A stretch of DNA of 64,000 nt from DATFRY01 sp963764695 (lineage in GTDB: Bacteria > Myxococcota_A > Polyangia > Haliangiales > Haliangiaceae): positions 2,108,001 to 2,172,000 of the forward strand of contig CAVXTW010000001.1 in the NCBI GenBank assembly GCA_963764695.1. Direction: 5' to 3'. The notes under the pieces were generated by a model. That model had not been told where the DNA came from. It ran no database searches and worked only from the letters and a program-made list of their open reading frames with translations. Positions 8,478-16,556 of this stretch are shown here, one piece after another; the first letter of the stretch is position 1; each line of letters begins with the position of its first letter. Position numbers and translations under genes: made by a program.

Positions 8478-10124
8478 TCAGCGATCCGTCCTGGACGCTG
8501 CCGGCGTGTGGCAGCGGGCGCAGGTGTGGCCGGTCAGCTTGAACGACGTGCGGCCGTCGTGACAGCGAGCGCAGGTCTGCTTGCGCGGCGATGGGATGTC
8601 GGCCAGGCGATCCGATTCGACGGTGCGCGTGTGGCACTCGGTGCACCGCAGCGGGCGGGCAGGGGCTCCCGGCTCCGTCGCGTGCGGGGCGTGGCTGAAG
8701 CGCTGGCGCACCGACCAGCGGCGAGCGGTCTGGGCGCGCTCGCGTGCGGCCGACAGGCCGAGCAGGTGGCAGCCGCTGCAGCTCGACAGTCTCGGCGCCT
8801 CGCCGCGGGTGGGGCCGTGGCAGCGCGGGCCGGCGCAGGTGGCGTGGCCCGGGCTGGGCTGGAAGTGGCCATCCGGCGCCGGACGATGGCAGCGCGTGCA
8901 CGGCGCGACGACCCGGGGCGGCGTGCCTGCAAGGTGGGCGCGGTGCGAGAACTCGGCGCCGAACTCGGTCGTGTCGGCCGGCGTCGGGTCCGCGTGCTGG
9001 TCGCGCCAGGGCTCCGCGCGCACGTGGCAGACACCGCACGTCACCGGGACGGCGGCGGCGAAGTCCGAATCGTGGCAGCCGGCGTCGGCGCACGGCGCGT
9101 GGCCGCGCAGCGCGGTGACCGGCGCGCCGCGCGCGTCGAGGGCGTGACATGTGGTGCAGGTCAGGCCCGGTCGGCCCGCGGCATGGGCGCGGTGCGAGAA
9201 GGTCGAGCGCTGCAGCAGCGGACCGGGCACCTCGCGATCGGGCGGGCCGTGGCAGCGGCGGCAGGCCGGCTCGACCAGCGAGAAGACGCGCTTGCCGTCG
9301 TGACAGGGCCGGCAGTGCTCCTTGCGCGGCGTCGGCACCAGCTCGCCCGACTCGGCCATGACGCCGGCGTGGCAGGCGCGGCACGGATCGCGGCCGCCCA
9401 CGCGGGGGAGGTGGCGTCTGTGCGAGAACCGGCTGCGCACCGGATATGCGCCCGGATCGCGGCGCGGCCCGCGCGACGGACCCACCGCCTGGGCGTGGCA
9501 CGCGCTGCACTTCTCCATCGCCACGCCGCCGGGAGCCGGGCTGCGCTCGTGACAGGAGGCGCAGCGCGCGTGAGGATGTGCCGCGTTTCTCCGGCGCGCG
9601 CGCGCCGCGTCAACGTCGCGGTCGCCCGGCTCGGGAGGCCCGGCGTGACAGGCGAGGCAGCCGCGATCGACCTCGGCGTGGGCGGCATGCGACATGGTCA
9701 GCGCGAAGTCGCGGTCGCCGTCGTAGGGCGGGAAGGATGGCGGCACCCGGGCACGCCCGCCGCGCTCGAGCCGCGCGATGTGGGCGGGGCGGTGGCACGC
9801 GTGGCACAGCTTCTCCTTCGCGTCGTCGACCGGGTACGCGCGACCCGGCACCGGCCGGGCCGGCGGCGGGCCGTGGCAGTCGCCGAAGCAGGACGCGTGT
9901 CCCGGCACGCCGACCAGGCGGCCGCCGGCGCTGCGGTGACAGCGGCTGCACGGCGGCGGCGCCACCCCGCGCGCGACCACGCGGCCCTGGTGCGCGATGT
10001 GATCGAACCCGTCGGCGGGCGGATCGGCGACGCCGCCCGGGATGCCGCCGGCCGGCGGTACCGGGAGGGCCAGCGCGGCCACCGCGATCGCCGCGACGCC
10101 GAGCAGTGCGCGCCACCGGCTCAT
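8478..10124 (-). CDS. exported multihaem c-type cytochrome, about 18 haem sites
   Basis: 548 residues with an N-terminal signal peptide (hydrophobic to about residue 22). I count 15 CxxCH haem-attachment motifs, plus one CxxxCH (CFGDCH) and two CxxxxCH (CADAGCH, CAGPRCH) of the cytochrome c3 type. Six F/M-S/D-H-x-x-H motifs (FDHIAH, MSHAAH, FSHRRH, FSHRAH twice, FSHAPH) precede haem clusters and are likely distal His ligands. The segment PRKEHCRPCHDG...CRRCH recurs as PRKQTCARCHDG...CARCH at the C-terminus, so the protein grew by module duplication. It is probably a soluble periplasmic electron carrier. ATG 10124 overlaps the stop of the beta-barrel gene (TGATG), showing translational coupling. 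Third gene of the operon from 13278. Confidence 0.9.
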   Translation of the reverse strand: MSRWRALLGVAAIAVAALALPVPPAGGIPGGVADPPADGFDHIAHQGRVVARGVAPPPCSRCHRSAGGRLVGVPGHASCFGDCHGPPPARPVPGRAYPVDDAKEKLCHACHRPAHIARLERGGRARVPPSFPPYDGDRDFALTMSHAAHAEVDRGCLACHAGPPEPGDRDVDAARARRRNAAHPHARCASCHERSPAPGGVAMEKCSACHAQAVGPSRGPRRDPGAYPVRSRFSHRRHLPRVGGRDPCRACHAGVMAESGELVPTPRKEHCRPCHDGKRVFSLVEPACRRCHGPPDREVPGPLLQRSTFSHRAHAAGRPGLTCTTCHALDARGAPVTALRGHAPCADAGCHDSDFAAAVPVTCGVCHVRAEPWRDQHADPTPADTTEFGAEFSHRAHLAGTPPRVVAPCTRCHRPAPDGHFQPSPGHATCAGPRCHGPTRGEAPRLSSCSGCHLLGLSAARERAQTARRWSVRQRFSHAPHATEPGAPARPLRCTECHTRTVESDRLADIPSPRKQTCARCHDGRTSFKLTGHTCARCHTPAASRTDR

Positions 10125-11842
10125 CAGAACGAACCCTCGGCCAGCACGCGCAGGCTCTTGATGCCGCGCAGCTCGGGCGCCATGTCGATGTCGGAGATGG
10201 AGACGTCGTACTCCGCCTTGATGCGGAGCCGGTTGGCCGCCCAGCCCTCCACGCTGAAGCGGCCGCCGGTGCGCAGGTCGAGATCGTCGACGATGGCAGG
10301 CTGCGGCTGGTACGGGCCCACGCGCTCGTTGTACATGCGGCCGTACAGCTCGCCCGAGGCGCTGAACCGCCGCGCGCCGACCGAGTAGTCGACCCCGAGT
10401 CCGCCCTCGTAGAAGGAGGTCTCGCCCACCTGGTTGCCCAGCTCCGGCAGGGGATCCGGGACACCGTCAACATCTTCGAGCGGCTCGACCGGATCGCGCT
10501 GGTAGCGCCGCGCGGTGAACGATGAGCCGAGCCGGACGTTGCGGCGCAGGCGCACCTCCAGGGCGGCGCCGGCCTCGACGTAGCTGGGCGAGAACGGCGC
10601 GTTCTCCTCCTCGCCGGCGTGCTCGATGGCAGCGGCGCCGCGCAGGAGCACGTCCAGGTTGCGCAGCACCACGGTGCCGGCGCGGACGTCGAGCTGCAGG
10701 CGCGGCAGGGGCGGACCCAGGTTGAGATAGTTGCGCGGGTCGCTGGCGCGCTGCGGCGCCCGGAACACGATGAGGTCGTAGATCCAGTCCTCGGACGATC
10801 GGTTGTCGACCTCGGCGGTCAGCGTGGTCACCTCCGACAGGCGGGCCCACACCGACAGCGTCTGGCGCGCAAACTGCGAGTCGAGCTGCCGCGCGCTGCC
10901 GCGGATCAGGATGTCCGGCTTCCAGCGGTAGGCGATGCCGTACTCGCGGTGGCCGAAGCCGCTGAACTGGAGCGTGTCGGCGGTCAGCACCAGCGGCACG
11001 CGGCTCATCTGCGACAGGTCAACCCGCGCGCTGGCCCCGAAGTACTCGTCCTGCGGCCCGGTCGGGTCCTGCCCCAGCCCGTACAGCGACACGCGCGAGC
11101 CGAACCAGATCGACGCGGTCACCGGCCGCGTGTCGTAGCCGAGCGTGAGGCCGTCGAAGTGGGCCACGGTGACGCCGTACTTGAACTGGCGGCCGGCGCG
11201 GAAGTAGAGCGGCCGCAGCCAGGCGCGGCTGAAGAAGCCCTGCGCCTCGGCGTACGCGCTGCGCACCAGCGCGTTCTCGATGTCGTCCTCGTAGTGGACG
11301 CTGGGGACGGCCTGGGTCGGCTTGCCGATGTCCTGGTCGATGCGGAACTCGGACGCGAAGTAGGTGCCGAGGCTGGGGAAGACCAGCCCGCGGGTGCCCA
11401 GCACAAGGTCGCCGAACGCGTACGAGCGAAGCCGGTCGTAGTCGTTCACCTCGTCGAGCATCGTGCCGGACAGGAGCTCCTGGGTGCTGGGCTGGCCGCC
11501 GTCGATGCCGAAGCCGAAGTTGAAGCGAAAGACGATCTTCTGGTCCAGGCGCTGACCGGGCACGGCCAGCTCGCGGCTGGCGGCGTCGCGCACCGAGCTG
11601 GTCGTCCGGCCGGCGCCCGTCGTGGTCCGGGCGGCCGCTGCCCGCGATGCCGGCTGCGCCGCGGCGACCCGCCTGCGCATGGCCAGCGAGCGCGGCACAA
11701 GGACCGGCATGCGGCGAACCGCCAGGTCGAGGCCGGGGCGCGGCGCCTTCGAGCCCGGCGCGGGCGAGCGCGGCGATTCGGCGCGGCCGGTGCCGCCCAG
11801 GCAGCACAGGGTCGCGGCCGCGGCCAGGGAGCGCCGCATCAT
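10124..11842 (-). CDS. outer-membrane beta-barrel (porin) between two multihaem cytochromes
   Basis: 572 residues: signal peptide (MMRRSLAAAATLCCLGGTGRA), a basic low-complexity stretch to about residue 95, then alternating polar/aromatic strands such as YFRAGRQFKYGVTVAHFDGLTLGYDTRP cut by Gly/Asp-rich turns. It ends in Phe, the usual last residue of Bam-inserted outer-membrane proteins. I see no enzyme motif. In MtrB or OmbB conduits a barrel of this kind sheathes a multihaem cytochrome across the outer membrane, and the position here between two cytochrome genes suggests the same job. ATG 11842 overlaps the upstream stop (ATGA); its own stop overlaps the next start. The open frame continues upstream to 12328 but that part is antisense noise. 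Confidence 0.85.
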   Translation of the reverse strand: MMRRSLAAAATLCCLGGTGRAESPRSPAPGSKAPRPGLDLAVRRMPVLVPRSLAMRRRVAAAQPASRAAAARTTTGAGRTTSSVRDAASRELAVPGQRLDQKIVFRFNFGFGIDGGQPSTQELLSGTMLDEVNDYDRLRSYAFGDLVLGTRGLVFPSLGTYFASEFRIDQDIGKPTQAVPSVHYEDDIENALVRSAYAEAQGFFSRAWLRPLYFRAGRQFKYGVTVAHFDGLTLGYDTRPVTASIWFGSRVSLYGLGQDPTGPQDEYFGASARVDLSQMSRVPLVLTADTLQFSGFGHREYGIAYRWKPDILIRGSARQLDSQFARQTLSVWARLSEVTTLTAEVDNRSSEDWIYDLIVFRAPQRASDPRNYLNLGPPLPRLQLDVRAGTVVLRNLDVLLRGAAAIEHAGEEENAPFSPSYVEAGAALEVRLRRNVRLGSSFTARRYQRDPVEPLEDVDGVPDPLPELGNQVGETSFYEGGLGVDYSVGARRFSASGELYGRMYNERVGPYQPQPAIVDDLDLRTGGRFSVEGWAANRLRIKAEYDVSISDIDMAPELRGIKSLRVLAEGSF

Positions 11843-13278
11843 CGCAGCGTCTGCTCTCCCGGCATGTGACAGCCCGAGGTGGCGCAGTCGCTGGAGAAGT
11901 CGTGGCAGGCCGAGCAGGAGCGCAGGTTGACGCGCGCGAACTGGCCGTGGCCGCCCTGCATGAACTCGACGAACGGGAAGTGCGAGCGCGGCCGGATGCG
12001 GTGACAGGAGATGCAGAAGTCGCCCTGGTGGCAGACCGCGCAGACGTCGGCGCGCGCGGCCGAGGCCGGGCCGTGGTCGTACTCGCGCCAGGTCACCGTG
12101 TGGTCCTGCGGCCGCATGACCCGGTGGCAGTCGTCGCAGGTGTCGCGCGGCGATCCGGACATGAAGGTGTGGCAGCGCGCGCAGCGCTGCGGGTCGGCCG
12201 ACGCGTCGGCTCCGTGATCGCGGCGGAACGCGCGGGTGTGGTCCTCGGGCCGCTCGAGCGCGGGCAGGTGCGAGCGCGGCGCGATCGAGCCGAAGCTGGC
12301 CCGCTTGGTGGCGTGGCAGGTCTCGCACATGCGCATGCGCTTGGCCGGCGGCGTGCGCGCGTCGTCGTCGTGGCAGTCAACGCAGGCCGACACCGCGGGC
12401 GGGGCGTGGGTGCCGGTCCGCGTCGCCGCGGCGCTGGCCGGGTGGCAGCCGGCGCACGACACGACGCCGCCGCGCCGGTCCTGGCGGTGGTCGGCATGGT
12501 CGAAGCGCAGATCGCCGACGATGAAGCGGCGCAGGCGCGATGGCTGCTGCGGCCGGTCGACGTGGCAGCGACCGCACTCCGCCATGGTCGGCATGCCGGC
12601 CAGGCTGGCCTCGGGAGCGTGGCAGCGGGCGCACACCGCGTGGTCCGGAGGGCGCAGCTCGCCGCGGGCCGGCTCGTGGCAGTCGGAGCAGGAGACGTGG
12701 AAGCCGACCCGCGCCTCCATGTTCGGCAGATCGAGGTGGCCGGCGTGCGAGAACTCGGCGGCCAGCGCCCGGCGGCCGGTCGACGGCGGATACGGGGCCG
12801 GGCGCGTGGTCGCCTCGTCGGAGGCGGCGGCGGTCGGCGTCGGGGTCGGCAGCGGCGCCGGGCTCGGGCCGCCGCCGGGCGCCGGGAAGAGATCAGGGTT
12901 GGGTCGCAGGGCGGGGGAGGGCGCGGCGGCGCCGAGCGAGATCTCGCCGTGGCAGATGCGGCACAGCGGCCCGGGCGGGGCCAGGAACTCGGCCTGGTGG
13001 CAGCGGCTGCGGTCGCACGGGGCGTGGTCGTCGACGCCGGGCCGCGCCGGGCGGCCGGCCAGCACGTCGTCGAGGCGGTGGCACTCGGTGCAGGCCACGG
13101 TGCGGTGGCGCAGGTGCGGGAAGCGGCCGCTCTCCGAATCGGTCGGCATCGGCGCGGTGCCATCGGCGCGCGGCCGGCATCCGGCCGACACCGCGTGGAT
13201 CGCCAGCGCGAGCACCGCGGCCGCGATCAGGCCGCGGGCCGCCGCCCGCGCCCGCTCGCCCACCACCAGAGGCCGCAT
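11839..13278 (-). CDS. multihaem c-type cytochrome lipoprotein, about 15 haem sites
   Basis: 479 residues. The signal peptide ends in a lipobox (AVSAGC), so the protein is probably lipid-anchored. There are 13 CxxCH motifs and two CxxxxCH (CDRSRCH, CATSGCH). FxHxxH ligand motifs (FPHLRH, FSHAGH, FDHADH) precede haem clusters. A Pro/Ala/Thr-rich linker at about residues 130-165 separates an N-terminal three- to four-haem part from the rest. As first gene of the operon it could be the outer-face cytochrome of an electron conduit, or an anchored periplasmic one; sequence alone cannot say which. ATG 13278 is chosen because TACCTT lies seven bases upstream and the signal peptide is then compact. 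ATG 13305 is the alternative. Confidence 0.88.
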   Translation of the reverse strand: MRPLVVGERARAAARGLIAAAVLALAIHAVSAGCRPRADGTAPMPTDSESGRFPHLRHRTVACTECHRLDDVLAGRPARPGVDDHAPCDRSRCHQAEFLAPPGPLCRICHGEISLGAAAPSPALRPNPDLFPAPGGGPSPAPLPTPTPTAAASDEATTRPAPYPPSTGRRALAAEFSHAGHLDLPNMEARVGFHVSCSDCHEPARGELRPPDHAVCARCHAPEASLAGMPTMAECGRCHVDRPQQPSRLRRFIVGDLRFDHADHRQDRRGGVVSCAGCHPASAAATRTGTHAPPAVSACVDCHDDDARTPPAKRMRMCETCHATKRASFGSIAPRSHLPALERPEDHTRAFRRDHGADASADPQRCARCHTFMSGSPRDTCDDCHRVMRPQDHTVTWREYDHGPASAARADVCAVCHQGDFCISCHRIRPRSHFPFVEFMQGGHGQFARVNLRSCSACHDFSSDCATSGCHMPGEQTLR

Positions 13279-13285
13279 GCCGTCG

Positions 13286-13291
13286 AAGGTA
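13286..13291 (-). promoter_or_regulatory. -10 box TACCTT, leaderless promoter of the cytochrome operon
   Basis: TACCTT lies 7 bp upstream of ATG 13278 and would drive the three-gene cytochrome operon. It falls inside the reading frame if ATG 13305 were the start, which argues for 13278. Confidence 0.45.
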
Positions 13292-13410
13292 CCCACCCGG
13301 ACCATGCGGCGGCAACTTCCGCCGCCAGCCAGGATCGGCGGCGTGCAGACCATTGCCGGGCCATGTGGCCGGAGACGACAAGCCCGGCCGGCACGCGACG
13401 CAGACCTGGC

Positions 13411-14256
13411 TCAGTCCCGCTCGTCGAACAGACGGTTGAGCTCGTCGAAGTCGGCGGCGCCCGACAGCTCGTCGAAGGTGCCACCCTCGGCGATCGAGCG
13501 CGCGGCGCGGGTGAAGGCTCCCCACGCGACCCGCGCGAGCGCGGATCCGACCGAGATGCGGCGGACGCCGAGGTCGGTCAGGCGCGCGACGGTCAGCTCC
13601 GGCGACGGCGCGGCGACCAGCACGTTGACCGGCCGCGGCGCGACCGCCTTCACGATCGCCGCGATGTGGGCCGGGTCGCGGACACGGGGCGCGTACAGGC
13701 ACTCGGCTCCCGCATCGGCGTAGGCGACCAGGCGATCGAGGGTGGTGGCCAGCGGATCCGGGTGTCCGACCAGAAACGCCTCGCAGCGCGCGGTGAGCAG
13801 GGCCCCGCTGCCGGTGTCGTCGATCGCGGCGCGTGCGGCGCGGATGCGCTCGACCGCCAGGTGCCGCTCGTAGAGCGGTGCCGCGGGATCGCCGGTCGCG
13901 TCCTCGATGGAGAGGCCGGCCACGCCGGTCTGCGCGCACAGCGCCGCGTTGACCGCGACCGCCGCCGGCTCGCGCGCGTAGCCGGCCTGGAAGTCGGCGT
14001 TGACCGGCAGCGGCGTGGCGGCGACGATCTCGCGCACGTGGGCCAGCATGGCGTCGCGCGGCACCGCCTTCAGGTCGTCCGGCAGACCGCGCGAGAAGGC
14101 GAAGCCGGCCGAGGTGGTGGCCAGGGCGGAGAACCCGAGGTGGTGGAGATAGATCGCGGTCCCCGCGTCCCACGGGTTCGGGATCACGAAGCAGCCCGAC
14201 TCGTGCAGCGCCCGGAAGGCACTCACGGCGGACGTCACGGTGGTGGCGCGCCTCAT
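13411..14256 (-). CDS. PEP mutase/isocitrate lyase superfamily protein
   Basis: 281-residue TIM-barrel enzyme of the phosphoenolpyruvate mutase/2-methylisocitrate lyase group: FRALHESGCFVIPNPWDAGTA at the N-terminus, ALATTSAGFAFSRG, the metal-site-like strand LPVNADFQAGY, and GLSIEDATGD. The family cleaves or forms C-C or C-P bonds next to a carboxylate. This subgroup (often annotated isocitrate lyase/phosphoenolpyruvate mutase) has no agreed substrate. The frame is open to 14514, but the upstream part is Ser/Thr/Pro/Cys noise. ATG 14256 has TATGCT eight bases upstream. It lies upstream of, and on the same strand as, the cytochrome operon, with a promoter of its own. Confidence 0.82.
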   Translation of the reverse strand: MRRATTVTSAVSAFRALHESGCFVIPNPWDAGTAIYLHHLGFSALATTSAGFAFSRGLPDDLKAVPRDAMLAHVREIVAATPLPVNADFQAGYAREPAAVAVNAALCAQTGVAGLSIEDATGDPAAPLYERHLAVERIRAARAAIDDTGSGALLTARCEAFLVGHPDPLATTLDRLVAYADAGAECLYAPRVRDPAHIAAIVKAVAPRPVNVLVAAPSPELTVARLTDLGVRRISVGSALARVAWGAFTRAARSIAEGGTFDELSGAADFDELNRLFDERD

Positions 14257-14264
14257 CGCGGCAG

Positions 14265-14270
14265 AGCATA
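14265..14270 (-). promoter_or_regulatory. -10 box TATGCT, leaderless start of the PEP-mutase-like gene
   Basis: TATGCT lies 8 bp upstream of ATG 14256; no Shine-Dalgarno sequence is present. It fixes the start against a frame open for another 258 bp. Confidence 0.5.
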
Positions 14271-14305
14271 CGCGACCGCTCGCGGCCGCGCCGTCGCCAG
14301 GGGGA

Positions 14306-16450
14306 TCACTCGCGGCGAGCGGGCTCGAAGCCGTTCCGGAGCCAGTGCTTGGCCATGTCGTACTCGAAGAACAGCACCATGTCGGTGCGGACCACGCCCT
14401 CGAGCAGCTCCCTGGCGCGCGCGGCGTGCTTGCGCACGTCGGCCGGCAGCACCGCGGTGTAGTAGAGCAGCTCGGCGCGGCGCGCGCGGGTGGTGGCGCG
14501 CCGGCGCAGCGCATCGATCTGGATGCGCCCGGCCGCGTAGCGGGCCAGGTCGTCGTACCAGAGCGGGCCGTCGCGGTCGGCCAGGAAATCCGTGGCCAGC
14601 GGGTCGATGGCGACGCCCTGGCGGCGCGCCTCGGCCAGCACCCACAGCGACATGTAGACCTTGAAGTAGTCGCCGATCTCCCGGCTGCCCAGGGCGCGAT
14701 GATAGGCGTCCAGGGCGCGCTCGTACTCGTCGCGCACGATGAGGAAGGAGACCACGTCGGCGTGGATCGAGGCGCCGTTGGGATCGACGTCGACCGCGGC
14801 GTCGAAGGCGGCCAGCGCCGTCTCGCGCTCGCCCAGCTGCCACAGGACCTTGCCCTGCTCGACCAGCGCCTCGGCGGCGAAGGCGGCCGACAGCTCCAGA
14901 TCTTCCATCAGCTCGTGCCAGGCGCGCAGCGACGACCGGTAGCGCGACGCGGCCTGCTGGGCGCGCCCGGCCCCCCGGTACGACTCGGCCAGCAGGCGCA
15001 TCAGCCGGCACTGCTGGAAGCGGGGAAAGGCGCGCTTCTCCTCCCGCACCAGGGCGCGCTCGTACAGCGCGATGGCCGCGTCGAAGCGGTCCTGCTTGAG
15101 CGCGATGGTGCCGAGCGACTCGAGCGCGTCGATGGTCGGCCGCCGATCGATCGAGCGCTGCAGGTGCTGGCGCGCGCGCTCCAGCTGGCCGAGGCTGATG
15201 AGCCCGCGGCCGAGCGCCGCCTGGGCGTCGGCCAGGTCCGGCTCGACCGGCTTGCCCAGCGCCCGGGTCGCCGCCGCGTGGAAGCGCTCGAACGACTCGA
15301 GCATGCGGGCGGCCGCCGCCGGCCGGTCCGACAGGGTCAAGCTCGACATGCGCTGCACGTAGAGGCCGCCCAGCGCCGCGGTCGCCTCGGCGTGAGCCGG
15401 CTCGATGGCCAGCCCGCGCTCGTAGTAGTTGATGGCCAGCGCCGGCTCGCCCAGCTGTCGCGCGGCGTCGGCCGCGGCCAGCAGCGCGCCGGCCGAGCGC
15501 GGGAAGCGGCGCACGCCCTCGCGCCCGATCGCCAGCGCCGCGCCGAAGTCGGCCTCCTTCGGCTCCGACGCGTGAAAGCGCGCCCCCAGCAGCACCCAGT
15601 CGGCCGGCGCGGCCTTCTCCGACAGCGCGCGGCGCAGGCGGTCGCGCAGCTCGCTGTCGTCGCCGAACCCGTCGAGGGGCTGGATCGCGGCCGGCGCCTG
15701 ATCGATGCGGCCGGCCCGGGCCATCACGCGGGCCACGTGCCACGCGGTGCGCGTCGCCGGATCGAGCGGCCGCAGCCCGGCCACGCCGCCGTCGCGCCGC
15801 ATCCGCGAGTCGGCGGCGGCCTGGTTGGTCACGTACAGCGCGACCAGCCGGTCGGCCACCCAGGGGGCCGGGTGCACCTCGACGAGTCGCTGCAGGATCT
15901 CGATCGGGCGCGGGGTCGACGCCACCCGCTCCTCGGAGGCCAGCGCGAGCTCGTCGGCGTAGGCGAAGATCTCGTCCAGCTCGGCGCGATGGACGCCGGC
16001 GCGCTCCGGCTCGGCGAGGAGCAGCGCCGCCAGCGCGGCGGCGGTCTCGTGATCGCGGCCGGCGCGGGCGAACACCTCGCGCGCGCGGAGCAGCGCCGCG
16101 CGATGGACGACCAGCTCGCGGCTGACTGCCTCCGGCCGGCGCAGGTCGGCGGCGCTCCACAGGGCCAGCAGTGCGCGCAGCGCGGTGTGCGCGCCGGCGT
16201 GGTCGCCGTGGGTCAGGGCGGCGCGCATGCGGCGGGCGTATTCTTCGGCCAGCTGGCGGCGCAGCGGCACCCGCCCCGGCGCGTCGTCCGGCAGGGCGGC
16301 GAAGTCGGCGCGCAGGAGCTCCAGGTCCTGGTCCTCGGCCAGGTCGAACGGCGCGTCGCCGGCCAGGTTGAGGCCGGCCAGCGGATCATCGAGCTCGGGC
16401 CGGGCGCCGCAGGCGACGGCCACGAGCAGCAGCATCCCCGCCGCGCGCAT
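14306..16450 (-). CDS. large TPR-repeat lipoprotein
   Basis: 714 residues. A short lipoprotein signal (MRAAGMLLLVAVAC, Cys14) is followed by an almost wholly helical protein. Tetratricopeptide repeats are recognisable from about residue 310 onward, for example LAINYYERGLAIEPAHAEATAALGGLY, LGQLERARQHLQRSIDRRP, RFDAAIALYERALV and RETALAAFDAAVDVDPNGASIHADV. It is probably a periplasmic or outer-membrane scaffold; no catalytic motif is seen. TATCCT lies six bases before ATG 16450. It is divergent from aspartokinase and upstream of the PEP-mutase-like gene. Confidence 0.88.
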   Translation of the reverse strand: MRAAGMLLLVAVACGARPELDDPLAGLNLAGDAPFDLAEDQDLELLRADFAALPDDAPGRVPLRRQLAEEYARRMRAALTHGDHAGAHTALRALLALWSAADLRRPEAVSRELVVHRAALLRAREVFARAGRDHETAAALAALLLAEPERAGVHRAELDEIFAYADELALASEERVASTPRPIEILQRLVEVHPAPWVADRLVALYVTNQAAADSRMRRDGGVAGLRPLDPATRTAWHVARVMARAGRIDQAPAAIQPLDGFGDDSELRDRLRRALSEKAAPADWVLLGARFHASEPKEADFGAALAIGREGVRRFPRSAGALLAAADAARQLGEPALAINYYERGLAIEPAHAEATAALGGLYVQRMSSLTLSDRPAAAARMLESFERFHAAATRALGKPVEPDLADAQAALGRGLISLGQLERARQHLQRSIDRRPTIDALESLGTIALKQDRFDAAIALYERALVREEKRAFPRFQQCRLMRLLAESYRGAGRAQQAASRYRSSLRAWHELMEDLELSAAFAAEALVEQGKVLWQLGERETALAAFDAAVDVDPNGASIHADVVSFLIVRDEYERALDAYHRALGSREIGDYFKVYMSLWVLAEARRQGVAIDPLATDFLADRDGPLWYDDLARYAAGRIQIDALRRRATTRARRAELLYYTAVLPADVRKHAARARELLEGVVRTDMVLFFEYDMAKHWLRNGFEPARRE

Positions 16451-16456
16451 GGAAGT

Positions 16457-16462
16457 AGGATA
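16457..16462 (-). promoter_or_regulatory. -10 box TATCCT, leaderless start of the TPR lipoprotein gene
   Basis: TATCCT lies 6 bp upstream of ATG 16450, placing +1 at the start codon. No Shine-Dalgarno sequence is present. Confidence 0.5.
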
Positions 16463-16490
16463 GTGGGAATTGCGGCCCGGTCCACCGTCT

Positions 16491-16496
16491 TATAAG
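16491..16496 (+). promoter_or_regulatory. candidate -10 box TATAAG for aspartokinase
   Basis: TATAAG (five of six to consensus) stands about 60 bp before ATG 16557. A TTGCGG at 16470-16475 could be the -35, but the 15-bp spacer is short. Confidence 0.35.
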
Positions 16497-16556
16497 AGGA
16501 TGTGGGGCATCCGTCGGGTGATGCCACCGGCGGTCGTGAAGCAGCAGGAGCGAGCA

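Noticed and set aside
11647..14664. 1005-codon plus-strand frame
   Set aside because: Antisense to the cytochrome and PEP-mutase-like genes, with Arg/Ala/Gly-rich low-complexity sequence and no motif.
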